Shown in pieces: positions 45,532-53,740 of a DNA stretch of 64,000 bases. The notes below the pieces were generated by a model. That model did no database searches and was not told where the DNA came from. It saw only the letters and a program-made list of their open reading frames with translations. The stretch is from Paenibacillus phytohabitans (GTDB taxonomy: Bacteria; Bacillota; Bacilli; Paenibacillales; Paenibacillaceae): NCBI RefSeq assembly GCF_013141775.1, contig NZ_WHOB01000059.1, positions 62,001 to 126,000 of the forward strand. The letters run 5' to 3'. Made by a program: the position numbers and the translations under genes. The first letter of the stretch is position 1; each line of letters opens with the position of its first letter.

Positions 45532-46575
45532 TTGCTTAACATTCAGCCTAATGAAGAATATATCCTTACCCTGCTCAAAAAACTGCTCGACACCCCCAGT
45601 CCCAGCGGCTTCACCGCCCAGGTGATGACTCTTGTGGCCGAAGAAGCGGCTGCACTGAATATTCCGCTGAGCTGGAATGAGAAAGGCGGGGCGATCCTGA
45701 CTGTTCCCGGACTTGATCCTTCGCGTACCATCGGGATCAGTGCCCATGTAGATACACTGGGCGCCATGGTCCGCTCCATTAAACCAAACGGCTCCCTGCG
45801 CTTAACCTCTGTCGGCGGATTCAGCATGCAGAGTATCGAGAATGAGTACTGCACGATTCATACGCGCAGCGGATTAACCTACACCGGTACAATCCTGAGC
45901 AGCCACCCTTCCGTGCATGTGTATGCCGATGCGCGCGATTTCAAACGCGTAGAAGAGAACATGGAAATTCGTATTGACGAAATGGTCTCGACCAAAGACG
46001 ATGTGCTAAAGCTGGGCATTGCTGTGGGTGATTTCATTTCTTTTGACGCCCGTGCGGTATTGACGCCAAGCGGTTATGTGAAGTCCCGTCATCTCGATGA
46101 CAAAGCCAGCGTAGCGGCCATCTTCGGCCTCCTGGAGAGCATCCGGCGCGAAGGCTGGAAGCCGCTCCATAACCTGTCCCTATTGATCTCCAATTACGAA
46201 GAAGTCGGACACGGTGCAGCCTGGATTCCAAGCGGAATTAACGAGATGATCGCAGTGGATATGGGCGCTATGGGTGATGATCTGAGCTGCAAGGAGACCG
46301 ATGTCTCCATCTGTGCCAAAGACTCCTCCGGACCTTATGACTATGCCATGACCAGCAAGCTGATTGAGCTCGCGAACGGGCTGGCCATTCCTTTTGCAGT
46401 AGATATCTATCCGCAGTATGGCTCCGATGCCTCAGCGGCGCTGCGTGGCGGGAACAACATCCGGGCCGCGCTGATCGGTCCGGGCGTGCATGCCTCCCAC
46501 TCTATGGAGCGTACACACAAGCAGGCCGTGCTGAATACAGCTAAGCTGCTTGCCGCTTATGTTGGGGCGCACTGA
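45532..46575 (+). CDS. M42 family metallo-aminopeptidase
   Basis: A 347-residue dinuclear zinc or cobalt peptidase of the M42 (deblocking aminopeptidase/glucanase-like) family, similar to YsdC. Metal and catalytic motifs are GISAHVDTLGAMV, RHLDDKASVAAIFGL, ISNYEEVGHGA with the catalytic Glu pair, VDMGAMGDD, and the final histidine in VHASHSMERTH. Such enzymes form large tetrahedral complexes that trim peptides in the cytosol. TTG start with AGGAGG 8 bp upstream. Confidence 0.9.
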   Translation: MLNIQPNEEYILTLLKKLLDTPSPSGFTAQVMTLVAEEAAALNIPLSWNEKGGAILTVPGLDPSRTIGISAHVDTLGAMVRSIKPNGSLRLTSVGGFSMQSIENEYCTIHTRSGLTYTGTILSSHPSVHVYADARDFKRVEENMEIRIDEMVSTKDDVLKLGIAVGDFISFDARAVLTPSGYVKSRHLDDKASVAAIFGLLESIRREGWKPLHNLSLLISNYEEVGHGAAWIPSGINEMIAVDMGAMGDDLSCKETDVSICAKDSSGPYDYAMTSKLIELANGLAIPFAVDIYPQYGSDASAALRGGNNIRAALIGPGVHASHSMERTHKQAVLNTAKLLAAYVGAH

Positions 46576-46587
46576 ACTAGAGAAATG

Positions 46588-46727
46588 GCTGCAGAGTTTG
46601 CGGAGAGCTTAGGCTGTGCGGACTGAATCATGGAGACTTTGAAGGCTATTAGACATGCTGCGGAGTTTGCGGAGGGATGCTTGTGTCGGCGCGATTTGAG
46701 TTTGGGGGATGGCTGCAGAGTTTGCGG
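46588..46727. repeat. Three direct repeats GCTGC(A/G)GAGTTTGCGG
   Basis: Copies at 46588-46603, 46657-46672 and 46712-46727. The third falls inside the NAGPA-like gene and encodes part of its N-terminus (LQSLRG). The second overlaps that gene's ribosome site. Confidence 0.8.
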
Positions 46728-47510
46728 GGGCATCGCAGGTGGTGGATTGTGGTTACCACAGTTGTCCTGCTGGTGTTGTTTGCGGTCATCCTGGCTGCGC
46801 TTAGGCTGACGGATGATGATGAGCATGAGGTCTTTGACGGCCTCCCTCATAGTTACACCTATGCGGAGAGTTCAGGCGAGATTCAACTGCATATGATGGC
46901 GGTGAAGCCGGAGGATATTGTGCTGCGGCGCGCAGGGCAGCCGCTGCGACAGATTGCCGCCTATGGGATCAATGGCGGCTTCTTCTATGGCGATGACCTG
47001 CTGTCCATCGCCATCATGAACGACGTGCCGGTGAACGGCGCACCGCAGGGCTACGGCTCCGGCTGGTTCAACGCGAAGTACGAGCGTGGAACCCTGGTGT
47101 GGGATGGAGCCGCGGGAGCGTTCAGCGTACAGGTCGTTGCCTCCGGCGGCGACCTGGCGGTAAGTGACCGCGGCAATTACTGGGCGCAGGGCGGGATCAG
47201 CATGAACCTGCAGCATGAAGAGCTGTGGGCAGCTGCGGCGGCCGCAGAGCATCTTCCCTTTGAGGGCGAGCGGCGCCTGCGCTCCGGGCTGGTCTACGAC
47301 CAGTCCGGCAAGCTGTGGCTGCTCGTCACGAATTCGCTCTGCACGGCGGCGGAGTTCCGCACCGCTGTGCAGCGGGCCGTCCCCGGCGAGGGACGGGAAG
47401 GGATCTTCCTCGACGGAGACGGTTCATCGCAGATGAACGCTGACGAGGTGGTGCTGACCGGCGACTCGCGGCCGGTCGTGCAGATGATTGCCGTGGCGGG
47501 CTGGAAATAA
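46683..47510 (+). CDS. Phosphodiester glycosidase-like protein (NAGPA/DUF2233), membrane-anchored
   Basis: About 275 residues. A short basic start is followed by one membrane span (WWIVVTTVVLLVLFAVILAAL) and an extracytoplasmic NAGPA-type domain with AYGINGGFFYGDDLL, GGISMNLQHEEL and IFLDGDGSSQMNADE. NAGPA-type proteins hydrolyse GlcNAc phosphodiesters; a role on wall polymers is inference. GTG 46683 (GGAGGG 7 bp upstream) is preferred to ATG 46677. The 3' half is more G+C-rich than the 5' half. Confidence 0.75.
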   Translation: MSARFEFGGWLQSLRGHRRWWIVVTTVVLLVLFAVILAALRLTDDDEHEVFDGLPHSYTYAESSGEIQLHMMAVKPEDIVLRRAGQPLRQIAAYGINGGFFYGDDLLSIAIMNDVPVNGAPQGYGSGWFNAKYERGTLVWDGAAGAFSVQVVASGGDLAVSDRGNYWAQGGISMNLQHEELWAAAAAAEHLPFEGERRLRSGLVYDQSGKLWLLVTNSLCTAAEFRTAVQRAVPGEGREGIFLDGDGSSQMNADEVVLTGDSRPVVQMIAVAGWK

Positions 47511-47586
47511 CCGGGGCCCCGGGGGCTATACCCGGGCACTGACCTTCCTGCTCGCCACAGCGCTTAAACCTATGCTATAACACCAA

Positions 47587-47634
47587 AGAGTGCTGTGCCA
47601 GTTCTATTCATAACTGGCACAGCACTCTTTCTGT
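47587..47634 (+). terminator. Terminator after NAGPA-like gene
   Basis: AGAGTGCTGTGCCAGTT pairs exactly with AACTGGCACAGCACTCT around an 8-nt loop, then TTCTGTT. Confidence 0.9.
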
Positions 47635-47721
47635 TAACTGAATAAGATCAGCTGAACTAAGGAAAGTATCTGCGAGAGACACGTACACCTTTTTTCACTA
47701 TAGAATAATAATTCCCGGGTG

Positions 47722-47855
47722 AAGAGGACTGAAAATCCGCTATTTGAGGCAGATCCAGCAGATTCGCTGTCCAAGCGGACTCAGTGCCCTTATATGACCG
47801 ATTATGCCTCATTTCGGGCTTAAATGAATAAGATAACGGAAACTCAGTCCGCTTC
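47722..47855. repeat. Array X: three AAGCGGACTGAGTTTCCG-type units at 51/61-bp pitch
   Basis: Units read AAGAGGACTGAAAATCCG (47722), AAGCGGACTCAGTGCCC (47773) and, inverted, AAGCGGACTGAGTTTCCG (47837-47854). The palindromic core GGA-N7-TCC has its centre at 47732, 47783 and 47844: steps of 51 and 61 bp. Between units 1 and 2 and between units 2 and 3, GAGGCA and TGCCTC form a further inverted pair. The array fills the gap between two convergent genes. Confidence 0.75.
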
Positions 47856-47913
47856 ACTCTCAGGTTTGATTTATTAACAACTGATCCTACAGTAGAATGT
47901 AATGTTTTGAAAT

Positions 47914-48228
47914 TTACCGGGATGGCACAAGTTCAATTTGCGGTGTATCCCCGTTCTTATAGACCGGAATGAGCTGCACGGGGCTTTTGCCAGAGTCAAC
48001 TACAGCTATAGTCAGATTCTGTTCTGAAGCTTCCTCATGCCTCCGGGACAGCTTATTATCAGTTGAAATAGGGTGAGCTATAACTGGTGCAGAGCTATTA
48101 TTGTAATATTTGAGCGCCTCTTCATTATGTTCACTGGCTTCATTGGGCGCATCAGGCCTTCCGATGAAGAAAACAGCAGAAACAAACAAAACACTTAAGC
48201 CTATATCTCTGAGCCGTATGTTCATCAT
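47914..48228 (-). CDS. Small exported or anchored protein (104 aa), unknown
   Basis: An N-terminal hydrophobic segment (DIGLSVLFVSAVFFIG) after a short basic start, followed by an 80-residue polar extracytoplasmic part rich in Glu, Asn and Ser, ending QLIPVYKNGDTPQIELVPSR. Ribosome site GGAGGCGTGA before ATG-ATG. No family recognised. The good ribosome site and signal-like start support it. Confidence 0.6.
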   Translation of the reverse strand: MMNIRLRDIGLSVLFVSAVFFIGRPDAPNEASEHNEEALKYYNNSSAPVIAHPISTDNKLSRRHEEASEQNLTIAVVDSGKSPVQLIPVYKNGDTPQIELVPSR

Positions 48229-48311
48229 TCACGCCTCCGCAACAATAGATTAAAGCCACAATTATTCTATATTTAAGCACATATACACAAGAACATTCTA
48301 CCATAAATTTA

Positions 48312-48491
48312 CTATATAAGACGCACTTAGGATTTGGATTTGAAGCTTAGTCGTCACTGCGGTGAACCTTTAGACTTCCGGCCGCCGCCCGCCCCCAGAT
48401 TTCTTGATGTTTACCGCTGTTCGCGATGGATATCCGGTGACTGATTATGCTTCTTTCGCTTTTTGTTATTTTTTTAGTGCGTCTTATATAG
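48312..48491. mobile_element. Candidate 180-bp MITE with terminal inverted repeats
   Basis: TACTATATAAGACGCACT at 48310-48327 is exactly complementary to 48476-48493. If the outer TA pairs are target duplications (IS630/Tc1-mariner style), the element runs 48312-48491 and begins and ends with CTATATAAGACGCACT and its complement. No coding capacity inside. No related transposase gene in the window. Confidence 0.55.
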
Positions 48492-48542
48492 TACATAGCT
48501 ATTCCGGGGAAATCTAATGTTGTATTTCCGTCTACAGCGCAA

Positions 48543-48582
48543 AAAGAAACCCGGCCTCTGAACTTCAGGTGCCGGGTTTCCT
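48543..48582 (-). terminator. Terminator after TPR gene
   Basis: GAAACCCGGC pairs with GCCGGGTTTC and the minus strand continues with TTTTT. Confidence 0.85.
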
Positions 48583-48596
48583 ATTACGCGTTCATA

Positions 48597-49082
48597 TCAC
48601 CATACCTGCTCCAGCTTATCTGCATAGAACATAATAGCCTTACTGTAACTATGAATACCTGCATCGGCAGAGGTTTCGGACAACAGCTTAAGCAGCAGCT
48701 CCATCGCCTCTGCATGCGCACCCAGATTATGCAGTGTCATGGCGAGGAAAGCTTTGAACTCCGCACGATGCGGAAATTCAAGCACACCTTGCTCCAGTAG
48801 CTCCCGGGACTGTGAGTACGCCCCAAGCGTCCGGTACGTGCTTCCCAGTCCCAGCATTGCGCCTGCCTTCTGCTCCTCATCCGGAAGACCATGAGCAAGA
48901 CTCTGCTCATAATAGGACACGGCCTCGCGTTCCATGCCGAGCACATCATGTGTCCAGGCCAGCTGATAGTACAGCTCGGCATTGCTGTCATCCGCTGACA
49001 GCAGCTGAAGCAGCATGACTCTCGCTTCCTCCGCTTGTCCGGAGGTCCGCAGCGCTATGGCAGCCTCAATTGTAATTGTCAC
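48597..49082 (-). CDS. Tetratricopeptide repeat protein
   Basis: A 161-residue all-helical protein with three to four TPR units (AELYYQLAWTHDVLGMEREAVSYYEQSLAHG, AMLGLGSTYRTLGAYSQSRELLEQGV and so on). It probably serves as a small protein-protein adaptor in the cytosol; no catalytic domain. GTG start with AAGGAGGACG upstream. Monocistronic, with array V upstream and a terminator downstream. Confidence 0.85.
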   Translation of the reverse strand: MTITIEAAIALRTSGQAEEARVMLLQLLSADDSNAELYYQLAWTHDVLGMEREAVSYYEQSLAHGLPDEEQKAGAMLGLGSTYRTLGAYSQSRELLEQGVLEFPHRAEFKAFLAMTLHNLGAHAEAMELLLKLLSETSADAGIHSYSKAIMFYADKLEQVW

Positions 49083-49283
49083 TGGCAGCGTCCTCCTTCT
49101 TATGATTTAACTCTGACAGGGAAAATTAATAACTATATAACCGCTCTTTAGATAACAACCCTTCAAGTTACCGGCCAGTTGCTGAGAGACTGGCGGAGAT
49201 ACGACAATCGTCAATTCCCCACACTTGATCCGTTGCAGGCTAAATTGAAACTTCTTAGAGTTATGAAGCAGCAGCGCGGACAT

Positions 49284-49461
49284 AAATGTTGTACGTTTTG
49301 CAACTTTGATTCATGAATAACCAGTTGTTCAGGAGGATTGTTGTACAAAATACAAGAATAATCCTGCCAAGCCGCTTGAAAAAGTTGTAATCCTGCCTTT
49401 TATACAACAATCGGGGATTTGGGCCGATAAAATGAGGGAAATGTTGTATTTTGGGCAGGAT
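49284..49461. repeat. Array V: four TTGTA-type palindromes at 52-bp pitch (homologue of array U)
   Basis: Centres at 49296, 49348, 49400 and 49451 (steps 52, 52, 51). Cores are GTTGTACGTTTTGCAAC, TTGTACAAAATACAA, CTGCCTTTTATACAA (inverted) and TTGTATTTTGGGCAG. Unit by unit, in order and orientation, it matches array U, and parts of the spacers also match (for example GTCGATTTACTGCGGGG against GCCGATAAAATGAGGG before unit 4). It lies between two leftward genes. Confidence 0.85.
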
Positions 49462-49536
49462 TGTATATCGCAACGAAGGAGAGCAGCAGAGATAGGTTTG
49501 TCACAACCTCAACCCAGCCCCGCAGCGCTGCAAAAC

Positions 49537-51480
49537 TCACGCCTTACCCGCGATCTTCTCCGCCAGCTCATTCAGATACGTCCAGCGCTCCATCAGGCGC
49601 TCCAACTCCGCTTCGGCCTGCCGCTGCTTATCCACTAGCTCCTGCAGCTTACCGGAGTCGGCAAAGGCCGCCTCCATCTGTGCCGAGATATCTACGAGAT
49701 GCTGCTCGGCCTGTTCGATGGCCTCGTCGATGCCCTCGTATTCCTTCTGCTCCTTGAAGGTGAATTTCAGCTTCTCGCGTGACGGCGCGGCTGCTGGCGC
49801 ATTCCCGCTCTGCTCTACAGGTGCAGTAGTACTGCGGCCTCCAGCGCCTTCAGACTTGCCTGAGCCCCCACTGCCGGAAGGTACGTTCTTTGCCAGCCAT
49901 TCTTCGTATTCACTATAGTCACCGACATGCAGCCGGATCGATCCGTCCTCGAAGGCAATCAGCTTATCTATGGTACGGTCCAGGAAGTAACGGTCATGCG
50001 ATACGGTAAAGACTACGCCGGGGAATTCATCCAGATAGTCCTCCAGCACGGCCAGCGTTCCGATATCCAGATCATTCGTCGGCTCATCCAGCAGCAGTAC
50101 ATTCGGCGCTCCCATAAGCACGCGCAGCAGGTAGAGGCGTCTCTTCTCGCCGCCGGACAGCTTGGAGATCGGGGTCCACTGCATCGCCGGCGGGAAAAGG
50201 AACCGTTCCAGCATCTGCCCGGCGGTGATGACACTGCCATCGGCAGTCTTGATGATTTCCGCTTCTTCCTTCACATACTCAATTGCGCGCATGCTGAGAT
50301 CCATATCCTGATGCTCCTGGGTGAAATAGCCGAGCTTCACGGTTGTCCCCAGCTGAACCTCGCCGCTGTCCGGCGTAAGCTGTCCGGCGATCAGGTTGAG
50401 CAGGGTCGACTTCCCGCTGCCGTTCTTGCCGACAATGCCCACCCGGTCCTGTGGCACCGCGATATAGGTCAGGTCCTTAATCAGGGTCCGCCCGTCCATG
50501 GATTTCGTGAGATCCTGGATCTCGATGATTTTGCGGCCCAGCCTGGTGGAGGCCACGGAAATATCCATCGAGGCTGATGAAGCGCCGCCTGTACTCTCCT
50601 TCAGCTTCTCGAAGCGGTCGATACGCGCCTTCTGCTTCGTGGATCGTGCTTTGGCACCCCGGCGGATCCACGCCAGCTCGGTGCGGAGCAGATTCTTGCG
50701 CTTCTGCTCCGCCGAGGCTTCGCGCTCTTCGCGGTCAGCCTTCAGCTCCAGGAAGCGGGAGTAGTTCGCTTCATAGCGGTACAGGCTCCCTCCATCCAGC
50801 TCCAGCATTACGCTGGCTACGCGCTCCAGGAAATAACGGTCATGCGTAACCATCAGCAGCGCCCCGCGCCGTTTCTGCAAATATTGCTCCAGCCAGGCTA
50901 CGGAATCCGTATCGATATGGTTGGTAGGCTCATCCAGAATCAGCAGCTCTGAAGGCGTGATCAGCGCTGCTGCAAGCGCTACACGCTTGCGTTGGCCGCC
51001 GGAGAGGTTCTCCATCAGGGCATCAAATTGTGTAATTCCAAGCTTGGTCAGAACAATCTTGGCTTCACTCTCCAGCTGCCAGGAGCCGGTGGCATCAATG
51101 GCCTGCCCGATCCGCACAAGTCTGGCTTCCAGCCCGGAATCACCCGGCTTCTGCTCCAACAGAGACATAATCTCCATGTACTCCCGCATCGTGGCCAGCT
51201 CCGGATCATCTCCGGCAAACACCTGCTGCAGCACGGTATTACCAGGCTCATACGGCGGATTCTGCGCCAGATACTGCACACGCACGTCATTGCCGATGGC
51301 AATCTGTCCGGCGTCCGGTGTATCCAGCCCGGCGATAATCTTCAGAAAGGTCGATTTACCCGTTCCGTTGACACCAATGACGCCAATCTTGTCCCTGTCG
51401 TCCATGCCAAAGGATGCATCAAGGAATAATGTTTTCTCCCCGTAACTCTTGGAGAGGTGTTCCACGGTCATAATATTCAT
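49537..51480 (-). CDS. ABC-F family ATPase (Uup/YfmR-like)
   Basis: A 647-residue soluble protein with two ABC domains and no membrane part. First domain: GVNGTGKST, LSGGQRKR and LLILDEPTNH. Second: GKNGSGKST, LSGGEKRR and LLLDEPTND. An arginine-rich inter-domain linker (RRGAKARSTKQKARIDRFEKL) and a C-terminal coiled coil (EAIEQAEQHLVDISAQMEAAF) fit the Uup/YfmR type. ABC-F proteins bind the ribosomal E site and relieve stalled translation or protect from antibiotics. A TetR-type gene lies 56 bp upstream on the same strand. Confidence 0.92.
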   Translation of the reverse strand: MNIMTVEHLSKSYGEKTLFLDASFGMDDRDKIGVIGVNGTGKSTFLKIIAGLDTPDAGQIAIGNDVRVQYLAQNPPYEPGNTVLQQVFAGDDPELATMREYMEIMSLLEQKPGDSGLEARLVRIGQAIDATGSWQLESEAKIVLTKLGITQFDALMENLSGGQRKRVALAAALITPSELLILDEPTNHIDTDSVAWLEQYLQKRRGALLMVTHDRYFLERVASVMLELDGGSLYRYEANYSRFLELKADREEREASAEQKRKNLLRTELAWIRRGAKARSTKQKARIDRFEKLKESTGGASSASMDISVASTRLGRKIIEIQDLTKSMDGRTLIKDLTYIAVPQDRVGIVGKNGSGKSTLLNLIAGQLTPDSGEVQLGTTVKLGYFTQEHQDMDLSMRAIEYVKEEAEIIKTADGSVITAGQMLERFLFPPAMQWTPISKLSGGEKRRLYLLRVLMGAPNVLLLDEPTNDLDIGTLAVLEDYLDEFPGVVFTVSHDRYFLDRTIDKLIAFEDGSIRLHVGDYSEYEEWLAKNVPSGSGGSGKSEGAGGRSTTAPVEQSGNAPAAAPSREKLKFTFKEQKEYEGIDEAIEQAEQHLVDISAQMEAAFADSGKLQELVDKQRQAEAELERLMERWTYLNELAEKIAGKA

Positions 51481-51536
51481 CAGTTGTCCTCGCTTGCCTT
51501 ATATTTATAAACCAGGTCTGGCAGTATCTCTTAGGA

Positions 51537-52154
51537 TTATTCAGACGGAAGGTCACCGAGTGCCGAATTCAAGCTGCCCAGCGCCCCTGTGATGAAGAGG
51601 TTCGCAGCAAACTTTGCCCGCTTATCCGCATCTTCTTCCGCAAAGCCGGGGTTAAACAGGATATCCATCTTCAGACGGTCCAGCATACCGATATAAGACT
51701 GCGCCATCAATTCCGGCTCGGATGCCCCGCCTTCCAGCAGCACCTTTACTACCGCCTGCATATAGGCTTCCATGAACTGCGCCATATAGTCTACCAGCTC
51801 AGGATTATTATTGGGTGCCCGGAAGAACAGCTTCGTATGCTGCTTGCGTTCATAATAATAGAACAGATGGTGCTCGGCAATAACGGAGAGCTTATCCGCC
51901 AGTCTGGAGCAGGTGCCCAGCTTGCCTTCAAGCTGCTCCAGGAACCCTTCACAATCCCGGCGGGTTACCGCCATGAACAGCTCTTCTTTGCTTTTAAAAT
52001 ATAAATAGACCGTGCCCTTGGCAATTCCGGCCCGCTCTGCCACTTCCGACATCTTCGTTTCGTAGAAGCCGCCTGAACCGAAAAGCTCGTAAGCGGCATC
52101 CAGAATAGCTGCATGTTTGTGTACGGATGCGCTGCTCAACGGTTCACCTCCCAA
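51537..52154 (-). CDS. TetR/AcrR family regulator
   Basis: A 205-residue repressor-type protein. The N-terminal helix-turn-helix (ILDAAYELFGSGGFYETKMSEVAERAGIAKGTVYLYFKSKEELF) is typical; the C-terminal helices form the ligand and dimer part. It directly precedes the ABC-F gene and may control that operon, itself included. Ligand unknown. Confidence 0.9.
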   Translation of the reverse strand: MGGEPLSSASVHKHAAILDAAYELFGSGGFYETKMSEVAERAGIAKGTVYLYFKSKEELFMAVTRRDCEGFLEQLEGKLGTCSRLADKLSVIAEHHLFYYYERKQHTKLFFRAPNNNPELVDYMAQFMEAYMQAVVKVLLEGGASEPELMAQSYIGMLDRLKMDILFNPGFAEEDADKRAKFAANLFITGALGSLNSALGDLPSE

Positions 52155-52206
52155 CCTTGTATAATAAAATTGTAGCCGGATAACGTAACTAAGGCCCGCC
52201 TATCTC

Positions 52207-53037
52207 CTATCCCGCTCCTATGTAGCTGGCCAGCAGGGCCACCACGCCGCCTATAATTGAACTTACAGCATTCACAGTATCATTGTCCATCCAGCGCCAG
52301 CCCCGGGCGTACACGGTCGGCTTACCGCAGTGCATCGAGGCTTCCACCTCGCGGCCGCAGACCGCGCAGCGGTTCATCCGCTGCACGGTTGCCCCCAGCA
52401 CCGAGTCGGCAAAAGCTCCGGCAAGTCCGCCCAGCAGTCCCGCCAGCACCAGCGTAAGCAGAGAATGCGGCGGCATGCCGGAGGCTGCCCGCAGCAGCCA
52501 GGAGGCCGCGCCGATCAGCGCACCCCCGGCAGCGGCGGCCAGCGTGCCCGGGAGCGATACGCCGCCGGAGGTGCCCGCCTGCAGCACCTTCCCGGTCAGT
52601 ACAGACCGGGGAGGCCGCTTAGCGAGCGTCCCAATCTCTGTTGCCCATGTATCGGAGGTCACGGTAGCCATGACTCCGATAAACAGAAAGCCCCAGATTT
52701 CCAGCGGATAAATCGCGTTAAGCAGCACCAGCAGCATGCCAAGTCCGCCGTTGGCGAAGACCTGGCCGGCATCCCGGCGCCCTGTTTTATCATAGGTGGC
52801 CTCAAGCTCGGCCTTATTCTCATGATGAAGCTTCGACAGCAGGCTGGAGGAGATGAAGAACAGCAGCAGAATGCCGAACCAGAAGGCATTGCCTGCCCCA
52901 AAGTAGATCGTCCCCATCACAATCGCCGCCAGCATGCCCGAGAGGCTCAGCGACTGCTTCCAGTAAGCGGCCCCGGCGACCAGCAGCGCACCGCAGGCCC
53001 CGATCAGCCATTGCAGCACTTCAAGTCCTGATAGCAT
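52207..53037 (-). CDS. DUF92 family membrane protein
   Basis: A 276-residue protein with six to seven membrane helices and the DUF92 pattern: LSLSGMLAAIVMGTIYFGAG, HENKAELEATYDKTGRRDAGQVFANGGLG, VTSDTWATEIGTL and GTSGGVSLPGTLAAAAGG. Plant DUF92 relatives (VTE6) phosphorylate phytyl phosphate, so an isoprenoid phosphate kinase activity is possible but unproven in bacteria. A CxxC pair sits in NRCAVCGREVE. The start is 4 bp after the FAH gene stop, so the two are probably co-transcribed. Confidence 0.85.
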   Translation of the reverse strand: MLSGLEVLQWLIGACGALLVAGAAYWKQSLSLSGMLAAIVMGTIYFGAGNAFWFGILLLFFISSSLLSKLHHENKAELEATYDKTGRRDAGQVFANGGLGMLLVLLNAIYPLEIWGFLFIGVMATVTSDTWATEIGTLAKRPPRSVLTGKVLQAGTSGGVSLPGTLAAAAGGALIGAASWLLRAASGMPPHSLLTLVLAGLLGGLAGAFADSVLGATVQRMNRCAVCGREVEASMHCGKPTVYARGWRWMDNDTVNAVSSIIGGVVALLASYIGAG

Positions 53038-53041
53038 CGCC

Positions 53042-53665
53042 CTAACCGATCAGGCAGGTGCCCATTAGCGTATCGCCCCAGAACAGCTCGAACGAATCGC
53101 CGGGCACTACAGGTCCCACGCCAGCAGGAGTTCCGGTGAAGATGATATCATCCTTGCCGAGCCCGTAGCGGGAGGCAATGAATTCAACAATTTTTTGCAG
53201 CGAGAAAATCATGTTCTGCACGTTCCCGCGCTGGACCTCAATTCCGTTCTTGCGGACGGTGAAATCCGTTGCTTCCAGCTCCTCCTGTTCCGGAAATGCA
53301 ATGTAGGGAGTCAGCGGAGCCGCATTCTTGAAGCCCTTGGCCGGTGTCCAGGGCAGGCCTTTTTTCTGCAGATCATTATGCACATCACGGAGCGTGAAGT
53401 CGAGGCCCAGCGCCATCACATCCACCAATTCCTCCACACTCATCCCCGGTACGTAATCACGCGCAATACGCAGCACCAGCTCACCTTCATAATGGATCAG
53501 TCCCGCATCTTTGGGCAGATGGATGATCGCTTTATCAAGCGCAACAGCAGCATGCGACGGCTTCAGGAAGATCAGCGGCTCGGCCGGCACCTGATTGCCG
53601 AGTTCCTCCGCATGTAATTTATAATTGCGTCCCACACAGTACACATTATTGACCGCTCTACTCAT
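53042..53665 (-). CDS. Fumarylacetoacetate hydrolase family protein
   Basis: A 207-residue single-domain FAH enzyme. Metal ligands are in HYEGELVLRI and LGLDFTLRDVHNDLQKKG; VYCVGRNYKLHAEELG and DIIFTGTPAGVGPV are family hallmarks. Such enzymes hydrolyse or decarboxylate acylpyruvates or oxaloacetate-like compounds. No aromatic degradation genes are nearby, so a housekeeping clean-up role (as for FAHD1) is plausible. Confidence 0.9.
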   Translation of the reverse strand: MSRAVNNVYCVGRNYKLHAEELGNQVPAEPLIFLKPSHAAVALDKAIIHLPKDAGLIHYEGELVLRIARDYVPGMSVEELVDVMALGLDFTLRDVHNDLQKKGLPWTPAKGFKNAAPLTPYIAFPEQEELEATDFTVRKNGIEVQRGNVQNMIFSLQKIVEFIASRYGLGKDDIIFTGTPAGVGPVVPGDSFELFWGDTLMGTCLIG

Positions 53666-53740
53666 TGATCGTTCAGCTCGCTTTCTTCTCAGATTATTAG
53701 AATGAATAGATCGTTTAAATGGATTAGTCTATATCCTAAG

